The notes: generated by a model not told the origin, from the sequence alone. A stretch of DNA of 64,000 nt from Moniliophthora roreri (GCA_001466705.2 LATX02000188.1:604598-668597), one strand, 5' to 3'; positions 33,586-45,858 are shown, counted from the stretch's first letter. Numbers and translations: made by a program.

Positions 33586-34890
33586 ATGTCGCGTCCAGCT
33601 CAAGCCTATTCCCGCTCTCTGGGTTTTGCAACTCAAACTCCAACTCCATGCGAATCAAAACTCCAAACACAAACACGAATACGAATGATACACATCAATC
33701 ACCTCCCAGACCTCGTTCTAGTTGAAATATTCATGCTCCTCTACCTTACCACTCCCACTGCGCCATGGGCACTTTGCGCAGTGTGCTACAAATGGCGTTC
33801 GATCCTACTTTCCCGGTCGGTGTTGTGGTCGAACGTGCACCTTGCCATGCCTTACGCGTCTTCCGTCTCCACCGCAACACCTGATTTCCAGCTAGAGAAG
33901 TTGCAAGTGCAATTGAAACGTTCGGGAAGGAGACTACTCGACGTATCACTCTCCTTGCAAGCACCACCTTCGCCTTCTAGTACGAGGGAATATTGGGCTC
34001 CGGTGTTGGAAGTGGTGTGCAGGGAGGCTGAGAGGTGGGGGACGTTGACCCTTTCCGCTGACGCCGACAATATACGACTTCTATATTCCGCTATGAGTGG
34101 GGCGTTACCGTTATACAACCTGCGCAGGTTGAATCTATTGCTTTTGGCGCACAACCCCGTTTCCCCTACAAGCCTGCCCTCAATGACAAAAGTCTTTGAG
34201 AACGCGACAAAGTTGAAGGAACTTGTGATTACGACGGATCCGTGTGGATGGACCTCCAAGTTGGGGATTCCGTTTGGGCAGATTACGAGATTAAACGTGT
34301 CTGTATTGGACTTCGGGACCGGGGCCGGGGGTATAGTAGGGGTACTCGAGGAGATGGGGGCGCTAGAGGTGTTGGTTGTACAGCGCTTTCGCCGCCGTAA
34401 TAGCTGGGCTGAGGAAGAGAGGATTGAGTTGCCGAAATTACACTCTCTATTGATAGGATCGGTATCCGGAGGAGACGTGTTTCTGGATAGGTTGGATCTT
34501 CCAAGTTTACGAGTGTTAAGGTTAGGTGGTAGTGTCGGCGTGGGTGTAGGTATGGGTGTGGAAGGGATTTTGACGCGTGTGAAGGGAACAGTGAGGGAGC
34601 TGGCTTTGGATGCATTGATGTTGAGGGCCAATATGGTCAGGATGCTTGAGGTGGACAAGTTGGCGTTGTATCACCCCACAGCCGAGACGATACGTTCCCT
34701 TCCTAGGGTATGCGAGCTGGCGTTGTTTAATTCAAAGGAGGTGGACAATGTTACGTTGGGGAGTTTGGGTCTGAAGGTTCGAAAGTTATGGTTGCACGAT
34801 ACAGAGGAGAGGGTGATTGGGAAGGAGTTGAAAGAGAGCGGCGTGGAGGTACATCAGTCGTGTCGGTGGTGGACGGAGTTTCTGCAATAA
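33586..34890 (+). CDS. F-box protein, paralogue A
   Basis: The F-box spans INHLPDLVLVEIFMLLYLTT .. WALCAVCYKWRSILLSRSVLW, the classic LPDLVLVEIF / CYKWRSILL pattern that binds Skp1 in SCF ligases. About 350 residues with irregular Leu-rich repeats follow (LRRLNLLLLAHN, LPSLRVLRLGGS, VRKLWLHDTEE), ending GVEVHQSCRWWTEFLQ. It appears intronless. Candidate starts are 33505, 33586 and 33685; the last lies directly before the F-box. The paralogue at 56876-58177 shares the F-box, the central DP..(T/Y)(S/A)K.LG(I/V)PF(G/A)QITR motif and the WW(T/S)EFL ending. The opposite strand also has long open frames, treated as shadow ORFs. Confidence 0.82.
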   Translation: MSRPAQAYSRSLGFATQTPTPCESKLQTQTRIRMIHINHLPDLVLVEIFMLLYLTTPTAPWALCAVCYKWRSILLSRSVLWSNVHLAMPYASSVSTATPDFQLEKLQVQLKRSGRRLLDVSLSLQAPPSPSSTREYWAPVLEVVCREAERWGTLTLSADADNIRLLYSAMSGALPLYNLRRLNLLLLAHNPVSPTSLPSMTKVFENATKLKELVITTDPCGWTSKLGIPFGQITRLNVSVLDFGTGAGGIVGVLEEMGALEVLVVQRFRRRNSWAEEERIELPKLHSLLIGSVSGGDVFLDRLDLPSLRVLRLGGSVGVGVGMGVEGILTRVKGTVRELALDALMLRANMVRMLEVDKLALYHPTAETIRSLPRVCELALFNSKEVDNVTLGSLGLKVRKLWLHDTEERVIGKELKESGVEVHQSCRWWTEFLQ

Positions 34891-35834
34891 CTGCTCGTTG
34901 CGAAAAACCACGACGTATGGCAACATCTCCAATTCGCCGTGCTTAAAGTAAACCCCCATTCACAAAACCTGCTTCGTAATCTCACTGCATATCCTGCTAT
35001 AGCCCGGACCATATTGCTCATTTTCCAGATGCATGTCAACCTTTGATTGATCGCAATAGCATTCCCGACCTCGGAGAAGGATACCTGTACGCGAGCTGCG
35101 ATCAGAGTGCCTTCGTACCTTCACCTCTCCTACCCTGGCCTGAGTGCCTTTCCATATAACCTGCCTGTTCGCCGACGTGATCGACACGATCCTGCATCAT
35201 TTCGTATCTACGGTTTGCAGTCCGAGCTCTGAAACGCAGCCTGAACGTTCATTAGACTCACTGGGGGGTCTGTAACTGACTGTTGGCTGCGCGCCCGTTT
35301 TCAGACGTGACCTTATTCAATCATGCCCATCCCCAGGGAACATTTGACTTTACACCCACAGGACGATTTGAAGTACCTTGTTTCTGTTTCTCCTCAATGA
35401 TCCGCTCAGCCCTACTCGTGGTTCTGAGATACATGACATATATCAACTTAATACGATTTCCTTGGACTTGTACAATAGCGAGACCTAAATTATATCTTTA
35501 TGCAGAATCAGTTGTCGGATTGAATGTTAGAGAATGGGTATCTTGGCATGCTACTTTGCTTTCATTCCACCACAGTGCCACCGTGACTGCAGCCAATCGA
35601 CATACTGACACACGTCCGGGATGCGCGCTATACAAAAACAAGCAATGAGTATGTTGTACTACTTGTATGGAGACTCCAACTGTCATTTCCGCCACACCCG
35701 CCATCTGTGCTTTCCACAACCAAGAGGCGAAATCGAAGCGAGCACTATTGGCAGATCCGGCCACACCGGGACGGAAAATGGATATCTAGATCTCCCCACG
35801 CACAAGACGCGTCGAATATTGAACCTCTACCACG
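34891..35834. other. Intergenic region before aldehyde dehydrogenase
   Basis: 3' UTR of the F-box gene and promoter of the aldehyde dehydrogenase. ORFs here lack recognisable domains. Confidence 0.4.
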
Positions 35835-38140
35835 ATGTCGAAACTGCAGTACACACCTCTCGACGAGATTGAGAAGGTAAGTATACACTAACTTAATGTG
35901 CTCTTGCTCTTAAATCCCCTTGCAGATCCATACTGAACTCAAAAATGGATTCAATTCCGGCAAAACAAAATCCATCGCGTACAGGAAATATCAGCTCCTC
36001 CAGCTCATGTACATGATGAAGGACAACGGAGAACGATTTGAAGAGGCTCTCAAGGCAGATTTGGGAAGACCTCCATTGGAATCTCAGTTGTGCGTCCTGT
36101 TCGCTACATTTTCAGTTTCGCCTGCTCACTTCATACTCAGCTTTGAAGTCGCTTCTTGTATTGTCGAGATCAAGCACACCTATGCTCATATCGATAAATG
36201 GGTCAAACCAGAAAAACCACCATTCTCCCTCAACTGGACGCCCATGAGGCCTGTTATCTACAAGGAGCCCAAGGGCGTGGTGCTCATCATATCACCTTTC
36301 AACTATCCCGTGTTTTTGACGGTTCCCATTCTTGTTGGTGCCATCTTCTTATCAGAAGTAATCCTTCTGATCAACATAATGAATTTGCCGCCCAGGCTTC
36401 TGCCCTCGCCGCTGGAAATGCCGTTGTCATCAAACCATCTGAATCAACACCCGCTACGAGCGCTCTGTTGGCGGAACTCATCCATCAATATCTGGACACT
36501 TCCTTGGTCCGGGTTGTAAATGGTGCTATACCCGAGACTACAAGGGTTTGTGGCATATTTTCATCTCGTGAGGCTACTGACTGTTGTACCTCTCAGCTTC
36601 TTGAACTACCTTGGGGACACCGTCAGTCTTGCTTCCCGGCTGCTATGAGACATGATTCTGAATTTGTATTTGCAGTTCTTTATACTGGAGGGGGACGCGT
36701 CGCAAAAGTCGTCTCAGCTGCAGCAGCAAAAACTTTGACACCCGTTTCTCTTGAGGTGAGCACCTGTTGACTCTCCGGTATCTACATCACTTACGGCTCC
36801 ACAAATAGTTGGGCGGCAAATCTCCCGTTTTTATCGACCCAAACTGTGACCTGAAAATTGCTGCTCGACGTATTCTTTGGGGTAAAATCGCCAATGCCGG
36901 CCAGACATGCGTGGCGCCCGACTATATCTTTGTCACTGAAGATTTCCAGGACAAGCTTGTTGCGGCACTCAAAGAAGCTCATGCTGAATTTTATCCTAAT
37001 GGACCAAAGGAGCCAGGAGCGTACTCGAGGTTATGCACACCACAAGCATTCAACAGGGTAAATGGCTTGTTGCAAAACACCAGGGGCCATGTAGCGATAG
37101 GTGGTGAGGTGGACGAATCGGACAAGTTCATCGCACCGACGGTCGTGACGGATGTGAAGCCAGGCGACTCTTTAATGAGCGAGTGAGTATTCAGTTTCCT
37201 GATTTGTGGAATTCTCGTTAAAGCATAGGCTAGGGAGATTTTCGGACCTGTATTGTAAGCGAATCCCTTCCACATCAACATGTTTATACTGACCAGAATA
37301 CCCACAGACCTATTGTACCCATCAAGAATTGGGAAGAGGCCATCGCATTTGTCAACTCCAAGTTAGTCCCTAAGGTACTTCGTCGAACTTCCCTCACTCA
37401 TGATGCTATTCAGTGATCATCCGCTGTCTCTCTACGTGTTCTCGAATGATGAAAACTTCAAGCAAAAAGGTAGAGTCTTGCATTGGTACAATATGTTTCC
37501 AGCTAAACCGTTTTTCAAGTCTTCCGTAGCACGCAAAGTGGATCTGCAATTGCCAATGAGACGATCATTCATCCAGCTGGTATACATAGCGTCTCCCTTA
37601 GCACTCGTCAAAGGCTCATAACCTCTTGAAACAGCGGAAGGACTTCCTTTCGGTGGTATAGGCCCAAGTGGATGTACGTGTCCTTCTTTTCGCTAGACTT
37701 TTTTGGCCGAAACTTATTATTGGCTCGTAGCCGGATATCACAGCGGAAAATATGGCTTCGACATGTTCACTCATCTAAGATCGTCGCTGGATTCGCCAAG
37801 CTGGTGCGTTTTCTACTTGACCTCAGTAACGCAGGCCTTCTGACGAAGCGTACATAGGATCGAGTCCCTCTTGGCCTTCAGATACCCCCCATACACCGTG
37901 CGTCTTGCGTCGTTCAAGACTTCAAGTACCCTGCTGACCTTCCCCTAGGCTAAGAAATTTGCGACGATGAATAGAACTTTCATGCCGAGGCTGCCCGCCC
38001 GTCCAAAAGGGCCACCACCACCTGATGCTGACGAGAAGTCCGGAAGCTCGTGGGCCAAATGGCTTACCTTTATTCTGGCTGCGGCATTAGCCGGTGGGCT
38101 GTTAGAGCGCGAGAAAGTCTTACAGGCAATTGGATATTAA
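35835..38140 (+). CDS. Fatty aldehyde dehydrogenase, class 3 (ALDH3), membrane-anchored
   Basis: Oxidises medium- and long-chain aldehydes to acids with NAD(P). The first exon encodes [14 protein letters not shown] (35835-35876), then about ten introns. Conserved blocks in order: [14 protein letters not shown] then [38 protein letters not shown], the Glu motif SLELGGKSP split by an intron, the catalytic Cys in [12 protein letters not shown] (about 36895-36930), IFGPVLPIVP and [20 protein letters not shown]. The C-terminus has a Pro-rich spacer and a membrane helix ([18 protein letters not shown]), which places it on the ER, peroxisomal or a similar membrane as in other fatty ALDHs. One intron (36325-36400) contains a perfect 8-bp hairpin. 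The chosen GTTGGT donor restores the canonical [12 protein letters not shown] sequence. Confidence 0.9.
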
Positions 38141-38410
38141 TTTCGAGTTTCTTTTTGCTTTGTTCGCGTGGAAGGAAGGATTCATTTATCGAGTATTTAC
38201 TATCTATATTCGTGTGTACTATATTATTTTCTGGAGGCTTTTCTAGAACCGATCTTCCCAATGAAGTTCGGCACCAAGGGGTGCTGGCGCTTATTACGCG
38301 CGTCAATGACGCGTCGGCAAATACACGTCATAACATGATGGCAGTCACGCGCCAGACAACTCGAAAGTAGCATAATTGAAACTCAACCGGCTTCTTTCAG
38401 TGCAACCACC

Positions 38411-38788
38411 ATGATTCCACGTCAAGCCGTTCTATTACGCTCTCGCATCCCTAGGGTGCAACCTACCATGACCATTCGTTCACATACTCGCGACTCGTAC
38501 AACAAAGAAACCGACAACACACCACCACCTGACTCCAAAATCCATCGGGTTGATCCCGATTCCGAAAACGCGCAGAAACCATACGAACCGCCATCTGGGA
38601 AGTACGCGGAAGTTGGGGCGAGGACGCAGCAGGCATACCAGCATGCTAGGACGGATGAGCCCTATAAGGCACCTGGGGAGGATCGGAGGTATGGGGGCAA
38701 GGAGGATTACGCGAAGGACAAGGGGCCTGAGACGAGCAAGCCGAATGAAGGACCTGAGGGAAAGTCAAAGGGTGGCTTAAAGCCTTAG
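38411..38788 (+). CDS. Small Gly/Pro/Lys-rich protein with mitochondrial-type leader
   Basis: Intronless protein of 125 residues. The first 25 (MIPRQAVLLRSRIPRVQPTM then TIRSHTR) are basic, hydroxylated and lack acidic residues, a typical matrix-targeting presequence. The rest is hydrophilic and probably disordered, with KIHRVDPDSENAQKPYEPPS and an end rich in Lys, Gly and Pro (GPEGKSKGGLKP). I recall similar short proteins across agaricomycetes, but know of no function. Confidence 0.6.
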   Translation: MIPRQAVLLRSRIPRVQPTMTIRSHTRDSYNKETDNTPPPDSKIHRVDPDSENAQKPYEPPSGKYAEVGARTQQAYQHARTDEPYKAPGEDRRYGGKEDYAKDKGPETSKPNEGPEGKSKGGLKP

Positions 38789-39329
38789 GCCTTAGGCTTG
38801 ATCTTGGGCGAAAAGCAAATAAGTGAGTTATCCTGGCATCTTACGTGCGTCCGCACTCGCTGAGTCTTCCGCAGAATTGATGTCGAGTCACTGTACTATT
38901 TATCAGTCATCATGCGCTGTGATTATGCCATGTAACATATTTGAATGATGTCGAGGCTGCTGAATGTGTGGCAGGTTTGGAACATTAACTCGCAATCAAA
39001 TCCTCTATAAAGCGAAGTTTCGTGACTTGAACCTACTCTCAACGATACAGCGAGCGATGACTGCCTAATCCATTGGCTCTTACTGCGGCCAGCTGCGAAA
39101 ATCTTGTCAGTAGCCTAATAATCCAAAACTGTCAGGTCTGGCGGCACGGATTTACGCAGACATTCAATAACGTAATCTAAGTATGGACGACTTGATTTAT
39201 TGGCTTAAATATGAGAACCATGATCCACAAAAGTCTGAATACCCTTACTGACCGTTAGCCTATTTTCCCCTTGAATGGTCTCTGTTTTGGAACATGAATG
39301 CCTGTTTATAATGCAGAGTAATGGATAAC
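38789..39329. other. Convergent intergenic region
   Basis: Lies between two convergent stops. It may contain an extra last exon of the WD40 gene: a GTAAGT donor sits at the end of its final open frame (about 39332) with a cag about 30 nt on. Confidence 0.35.
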
Positions 39330-42300
39330 TTACGGGAACCAACGGTCGTTATTAGTCAACTGCTCGAGAATACATTCTCCACTTGGACCCTGCGCATCCC
39401 AAACTATAACAATACCCTCCTTGGTGCAAGCTGCGATACGTTTTCCGTCGGGGGAGTAACTCACAGATACGACACTAGATGAGTGCTGATACTCGCGCTC
39501 AAACTGGGGCATTCCTGATGACAGGTCCCAGAGCGTAACTCTCCCATCATCCAAACCGCAGGCAAGCCTGATCTTGGTTGGGAATGGGAATGGGGGTTGG
39601 GATTGGGACGGAGGTCCGGATTCAGTGAGAGGAGCCGGAGTTTTGGGGTCAGAGGACGGTGGTGGGGGTGGAGCGACTGCAAGGCAATTCACTGCGACCC
39701 GTTCCCCGCCAGGCCATGAAGAGGAAACAGACTTGCTCACAGAAGCCAGCCATGAACAGTTGTGAAAGCCTGGAGCAGGATTAGGACTCCACATGCTGAC
39801 TAAACCATCGCGTGAGCCTACAAGGACCTTCTGGCCGTCATTTGAGAAGGCCGCACAGCGTAGCTCATCCTGCGCGAATGATTTGAAGGACAGCGTTACG
39901 GGCTCCGCCTGCTCGGCTGCAGGGTTCGCGTCCTTCGACTGGTGTGCACTCGGCACCGTAGCCTCGGCACCCACATTCCAAACACAAAAAGTTCTGTCAC
40001 GGGAGGTAGAGACGACCTGAGTCACCATGCTCTGTACTGTGGCTGGACCTGGCAGCGACGATGGTGGTAACCCAGTTGGCGTAGAACTGTCGGTGTTCTG
40101 AGGCATGCTGGGAGCCTGAACAGGAGTCTTGTGTTCAATACCGGGTGTCTTTTCGACATGGCCTGGAACTTCATCCTTCTGGCTGGTCGCAGGGGCGTTC
40201 ATTTTGCTATCGACAGCACCTTGGTCAGCTTTTTGGGCTGGTGAGATATCGGGTGTCTTCTCGACATGGCCTGGAACTTCATCCTTCTGGCTGGTCGCAG
40301 GGGCGTTCAGTTTGCCACCGGCAGCACCTTGGTCAGCTTTTTGTTGGGTTGGTGATGATGGTGTGTCGTCTTTATTCATGGAAATCCGACTGCCGGTACC
40401 TTCGGGCGAATTCCGTACAGAGCCCATCATGCTAGCAATTTTTGAAGTGACAGCACTCATAACGTTGTACGGCTTCGAGTCCGGTGAGTCATCTTTAGCG
40501 CTTTGATCGACCCCACCAGGTGCAGGCGAATCAGGCAGGCCGTCGCTTGTGCCCGAATCAACTTTGCAAGGTTGGGTTTTTACACCAGTGTCATTGATAG
40601 GGTCTGAGGTTGTTGCAGGCTGGTTCTGGTTGCTTGCACCATGGCCACCACTCGTGTTCAAAGTATTTGCAGGCTGATTACTTGAGCCATGGGTGCTGTC
40701 TGGGCCAGGGGCAGCCTGAGGAATACTGGAAGGAGCGCCGGAACTATTCTTCAACCCAAAGGCAACAGATGTTGGCACTTTCGGGGAGAATGAGGCAGAG
40801 AGGACGTCGTAACTGTGACCCATGAGCATGGTGAACGCCGACAAGTCGGAGCGTAACAAGAATACGTCGTTAGACTCCGAAGCAACGACAATTCGACCAT
40901 CCCAAGCATAAGAAACTGACGAGATCTTCCCCAACCCTTTATCGTAGAAATCACCCAATGATACTCCTGTCTCTGCGTCCCATGTCCTTATCAACCTGTC
41001 ATGACCCCCAGAAACCACCTTCTTCCCGTCCTGAGAAAATGCTAAGCAAGATACTCGGTTGCCATGACGGTAGATCGTCGTTTTCCAGTTCGTTTGTAGT
41101 TCTGCGCCAGTTATGGCGTCTCGGAGGAAGATATCTCCAGAGGCTGTCCCACATGCAATTTGTTTACTGTCCGGAGAAAACGCGAATGAGGAAACAGGAC
41201 CATTCCTGCGGATTGAGAATATTTCGGCTGTAAGGATGAATGTAAACTTATGAGTCGGCTACCCTGTTGACGTTACTTACCGGTCCCAAATGCATTCAGA
41301 AACCTCTCGATACACGTCCTTATGTCCGCTTGCTTCGAAGCATCGCTGCGTAACAGATTACGAATGACCGGCGGTTGTCTGCTGAAGTGTTGCTTTTGAA
41401 AAAGATTGGAAGCCAAATTCTCGAGTACCTCCATTGTCGCGACGGTCCTCCGTTGATTGACAGGATCATCCAAGTTCACTGGATAGAATAATGCATGCGA
41501 CAGATTGATGTATGCTTGAATAGCTTCATCTATCATGGCTTAAGGTGTTCCGTTTCCTCTACAAAATACGTAGTACTCACCAGTTCCAAACATAAAAGAA
41601 GTATGGTTCAGGTGTGATAGGTGATGGTAACGTTGCCCGGAAGCCTTCATGTCCATATTGCTGAGGAGGTCTATTGCATACTCAATATGGTGGGTAACTT
41701 GATCCAACTTGTCCGGTTCAATTTTCGAAAGGTCCTTCCCGTTCCAGGACTTCAACTCGTCCTTGTATTCAATGTGTAAACGGTCGGACCCGTAAACTGA
41801 ACGGTGAACTAATTGGCCCTCGAGAATTTTACGTCGACCACCCATATGGGGGCTGATGGAATAGACGCGTGTCACGTTCGCAAAGCTGAACATCGATGAA
41901 AAACGAATAACATACTCACCGACGTGTGGTTTTATCCTGAACTTCATACAATGAGCGCTTGATAGGCAGTATCTCAAGCACACGCCAGAAGCCGGTAAGA
42001 GATTCATTGAAAGCCTTTGCTGTTCTGACTTCGTCCCATTTCCATGAGAAGGGTGTCAACAAGAGCCCTGCTTTAGATGCTTCAGTTATCATCCATCGTA
42101 AAGCAGGGCCATTGTTATTTAACCCCTTGTTCTCGATGTTGCCCCCACCACTGGATATGAAACGCTATTAGAATGCAACGACAGTCTAATCCAACGGACT
42201 CACATATCTGAATGTGTGCCTGAAAACCAGACTTCCTTGGTGTGAGGCATTTCGGAGCCCGACTTTTTCTGATCGTCAATTTTCGGCCCAGTGCCACCGT

Positions 42301-43672
42301 TGACGAACTCAGGCAGGAACTTGACTCGTCGCTCATCTAGAGCTAGTGCATGACGAAAAAGGCAAACGTGCCCCATGCCTTCCGTCGTAAGAGGAAGCTC
42401 TTTCTTCTTTGCGAAACCAACAGACGAAACGGTATCCCTAGAAGTGAATGCATATAGAATTATTTACGGTTATCAGGAGCTGATAGAATGCGTTCTCACC
42501 ATACACCGACAAAATGCACCTTGGCATCTGTTCTACAGAAAGTGCGTTTGAAACGTGCAGCATTATCAGTATAATCATTAGGTTTTTGCTTTTCCGGTTT
42601 TGACGATTCGCCAGCTACAGCTTTCGGGCCTGCATGTTCCGATTTGTTCGCTTGAGGGCCAGATTCTGATATCTTTTTCTCATTGGAGAGAGACTGGTCC
42701 TCGTGCTTCGGTGTATCTTCTGGTGGCACCTGGGACTTGATCTTCTCGGAATCCTTCTCCTTGGAATCCTTCTTCTTGCCGAATCCAAACTTTGCTTTCG
42801 TGTCGCTTTCGCAGGCACTGTGTTCCGCCGTCTTCTGGTAAAGGTCGTACGCACTGTGGAAGTTTCATAATAGAGTTATCAAAATTGTACTTATACTTAC
42901 AAGGGTATCTGGGCTTCGTTACCCCGATGAATCAATCCAACCTACGTCGATTTCATAATCAGCGCATCTCACCAGACGCTACACGGTAGGGTACCTTCTC
43001 AATCATTGCTGAGAGAGCGCGGACTTGATACGCTCCACGAGAGAAACCTGTCTGTATCTCAGTCTGGGGATATCGAAAATATCTTTGGCCATACCGAACA
43101 GAAAGATGCGGTCACCCGTTTGATACTGCTCACATAGCCATCGATAAGCACTAAGTAAGATTTTTTCGAATCTCCTACAGAATTAAAGGAGGTGCCTCAG
43201 TACTATGGCCGATGGAAATGTAGAACATATGGGTCGAACAACTCACCAAGCGACGGCAAGGTCAATCTTGTGGTATATGACCTGCCTGTAATAGGTCAAC
43301 GATTTCCACGATGGACTGGCATATGTTCCAATTCCACTGTTATAGAATGTAACTTGCAAGTGCTCGCTTTTCTCGAGCCTGCTGTAGAGTTCAACCACGT
43401 TGGTATTCTGTGCGCGGGAGAGTATCAGGCAAAACCAAAGCGAAGCAATAACGTCGGCAGACCTTGTCGCTGAACTGATTCGCAGTCCCATCAATGCAAA
43501 CTACCAAATTTCTTGATGGGCGAGCACCGGGAGTATGAGGCAGTGCGTCGTGAACACAGTTGCAGTGCCGTTGCTGGGGCATATGTGGCCTCATCGAATG
43601 GAGTCGACCCATCTCTGCCGCGTCTTCTATGTCTGTCGAGTCGAATTTGGTCCATAACTTGGGGTTGGCCAT
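39330..43672 (-). CDS. DUF2235 (Tle1-like) hydrolase fused to WD40 propeller
   Basis: The N-terminal half is an alpha/beta-hydrolase of the DUF2235 family: NLVVCIDGTANQFSDK-NTNVVELYSRL, the nucleophile elbow FLFGFSRGAYQVRALSAMI (GFSRG, rejoined across a short intron near 43060), VHFVGVWDTVSSVG, and the Asp motif VWFSGTHSDIGGG. Related bacterial type VI effectors (Tle1) are phospholipases; fungal members are mostly uncharacterised. A charged linker of about 80 residues (KKKDSKEKDSEKIKSQ ...) interrupts the hydrolase. The C-terminal half holds WD40 blades (SFAFSPDSKQIACGTASGDI, KVVSGGHDRLIRTWDAETG, VLVGSRDGLVSMWSP, GKRIAACTKEGIVIVWDAQG), split by a disordered insert of about 260 residues with a 36-residue tandem repeat. 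The start MANPKLWTKF is at 43672. Several introns; first 43408-43462. The 3' end may have one more exon. Confidence 0.78.
40145..40360 (-). repeat. Two tandem 108-nt units inside the WD40 gene
   Basis: Copy 1 starts at 40145 and copy 2 at 40253. Both encode the motif KADQGA..K.NAPATSQKDE followed by VPGHVEKTP. The period of 108 nt keeps the frame, and the copies differ at few positions, mostly in the AVDSKM/AAGGKL segment. Confidence 0.8.
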
Positions 43673-45858
43673 CGGAATGACTTGATGGAGGTTTATGGGG
43701 GTTGCTCGACTGTGTTTATATAGGGCAGGGTACAGCGGGGTCGGCGGGTATGGTACCACCTGGCCGGGGAAGAAGCCCGTTTACCTTGAACGAGCCAATA
43801 GGTTTGGAAGGTCGATATCGCAAGTGCCTCGCCGTTGCAAAATGGTTAATGTCCCTTGATCATAATTCCCCCTTATACCTTTACTCGATCAGCCAATAGA
43901 ACTGCTTGCCCCCCATGCCTGGCGAGTCACCTGGAGGTTGTATGAGTCTTAATGATAACAATACCACTGTCGGAAGTATCGAGAAGAGCTCACCTTTTCC
44001 CTTCAATCACCATCACTCCACAGATGTCTCTTTTTGAAATGATTCCTATCAAATTCAGAGGGAGACTAGTCATAACGTCGGTCGACAGCACGTGTGATAG
44101 TCGTGTCAAAGCGAGTGTGATTGGCAGAGTTGGACAAGTATGTACAGCTATGTGACGAGAGAAAAGCCTAGGGGATCGTATGAGCCCGCTCGCGCTTGTT
44201 CATCGTGGTTTCATTTCCGGATACGTAGTAACTTGTTAATATTGTGGCGTCGAGATCCTGAGAATCGGGGTTTGAATGGGCATTGTAGTGGATGTGTACA
44301 ACATTGTGATACCACGCACCATTCGTGATGTCGTAAATCCTGCACCGAAATCTTCTCGACTAGGCGGTGGACACGCAGACACTTCCCTGGACTGCTCAAG
44401 AACTCACAGCCCCTGTCCACGCAACTTCCGGACGTGAGACCTCCGAATGAGAGGTTCTTCAGTAGGCAACTGACGCAAAAAGAAAAGACGATGAGATTCC
44501 AATGTCTGTGGTGCACAATTTACGGTCTCAAGAAGATTTAACACCTAGCATTCAGTTCCCCGACTTAGGGACACATGAAACCTCTCAACTCCCAGATTAC
44601 AGATGAGTATCGGGGCTTTTGAGATTTGGTGAGACACATGATTGGACATACACATGTCATGTATGTAACCCGTACTTCCGCGTAGCCCCGCTAGACGCTC
44701 GATTCGTGTCGTTCGTGTTGGTTCCACCCCTTCGAAAGTGAAGACCTGTGAAAACAATGTAGTCAGCAGTCCTAACTTACTTGACATCCAGTGACCCCCC
44801 TCCCCCCCAAAATCCGATCCATCGAATTCTCCGTCACGGAGCATTACACGATGAGTTGTCGTCATTGGACAGAGCCAGAGACGGGGTCCAAGGCTAGCTT
44901 ATACAAAATGGTGGGATAACTATCAGCGTGAAGACCGGCAATTTTTCTATAAACGAAGGGCTTACCATGATGCTCGCTTCAGCTGCCTGATCGACCGGCA
45001 AGACGTAGAACACGATGAAGATGCGTTCTGACTAACCAGTGCGGACTCGAAGCGTGATGACCAGTAACTTGAAAAACCTTGAGACGATGAAAGCATCCTT
45101 TCGCACGTGATAGATGGTCCGTGCGCGCTTTCTCTGAGTATAAAAGCGCGAGCTGAACATGATGACAACTCATACTTACCTTGATGGCATAGGCTCCTTC
45201 CCGTACCGTGGTCTGTGGGCCGTGGAGACCCTTCATAGCACGGCGACCTTGTCCATACAGAGGGTGTCTGTGGTTTGTATGGGCTTCGGCTCATGCACCG
45301 TCTCAATATTTTCCTGTCCCACATCGGCCACTCTGGCTGGGTGGGCCCCTTTTTTTATGCCGGTCTCCGGCTCTAACCCTAACCTTAAATCTACTTGTTT
45401 TGGTAATCGCTTGGGAATACAACGTTTCAATTCCCAGCACAAAAGATTCTTCTCTTATCCATCCCACAAACATGTCAAGGTCTCTTGGTTCTTCCTTTTT
45501 GGATTCTCAGAAAACACCAGAGATCTGTTACATTTGTGTTCCTTCGCCGCTGGATTTCGTTTTGAAGTTTAGGTGGATTCACGGAGGGCTGGATTGGTTT
45601 CTGTCTCGCAAGAGTTGAATATGATATCTTCTATACTTCATATTTGTGATTTTGGGACATACGTGTAATCAAACTAATACAACAGGTTCTGGAACCTCGA
45701 GTTATAGATTGAAAATGTACATGATTGAGTTGTCTGGTGGAATGAACCCAGGCCTCGCTGTCGAACGAAGCAGATCTATAGGGTATTGATGATACTGAAC
45801 GGTCATGATGAATATGCACAAGCTAAAGCTATCGCCTTCGCTTTTTACCGCCCCGATT
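43673..45858. other. Gene-poor 2.2-kb region
   Basis: No firmly supported gene. A minus-strand stretch at 44865-44690 starts MTTTHRVMLRDGEFDGSDFG and has a consensus GTAAGT..CTGAC..CAG intron, after which it runs to a stop in about 30 codons. It could be a tiny gene but has no recognised family. The string ctaaccctaacc (45372-45383) resembles two telomere repeats. Confidence 0.35.

Noticed and set aside
33852..34658. Long minus-strand ORF opposite the F-box gene
   Set aside because: Composition is rich in Ser, Thr and Pro with no domain, as expected for an antisense shadow of a Leu-rich coding sequence.
44690..44865. Small spliced minus-strand gene starting MTTTHRVMLRDGEFDGSDFG
   Set aside because: The intron looks good, but the product would be about 60 residues with no recognised family and no support beyond splice consensus.
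45372..45383. Telomere-like ctaaccctaacc
   Set aside because: Only two units; too short to claim an interstitial telomere.
45159..45618. Two overlapping plus-strand ORFs of about 135 codons
   Set aside because: Both frames open across the same bases, no domain in either; neither looks coding.
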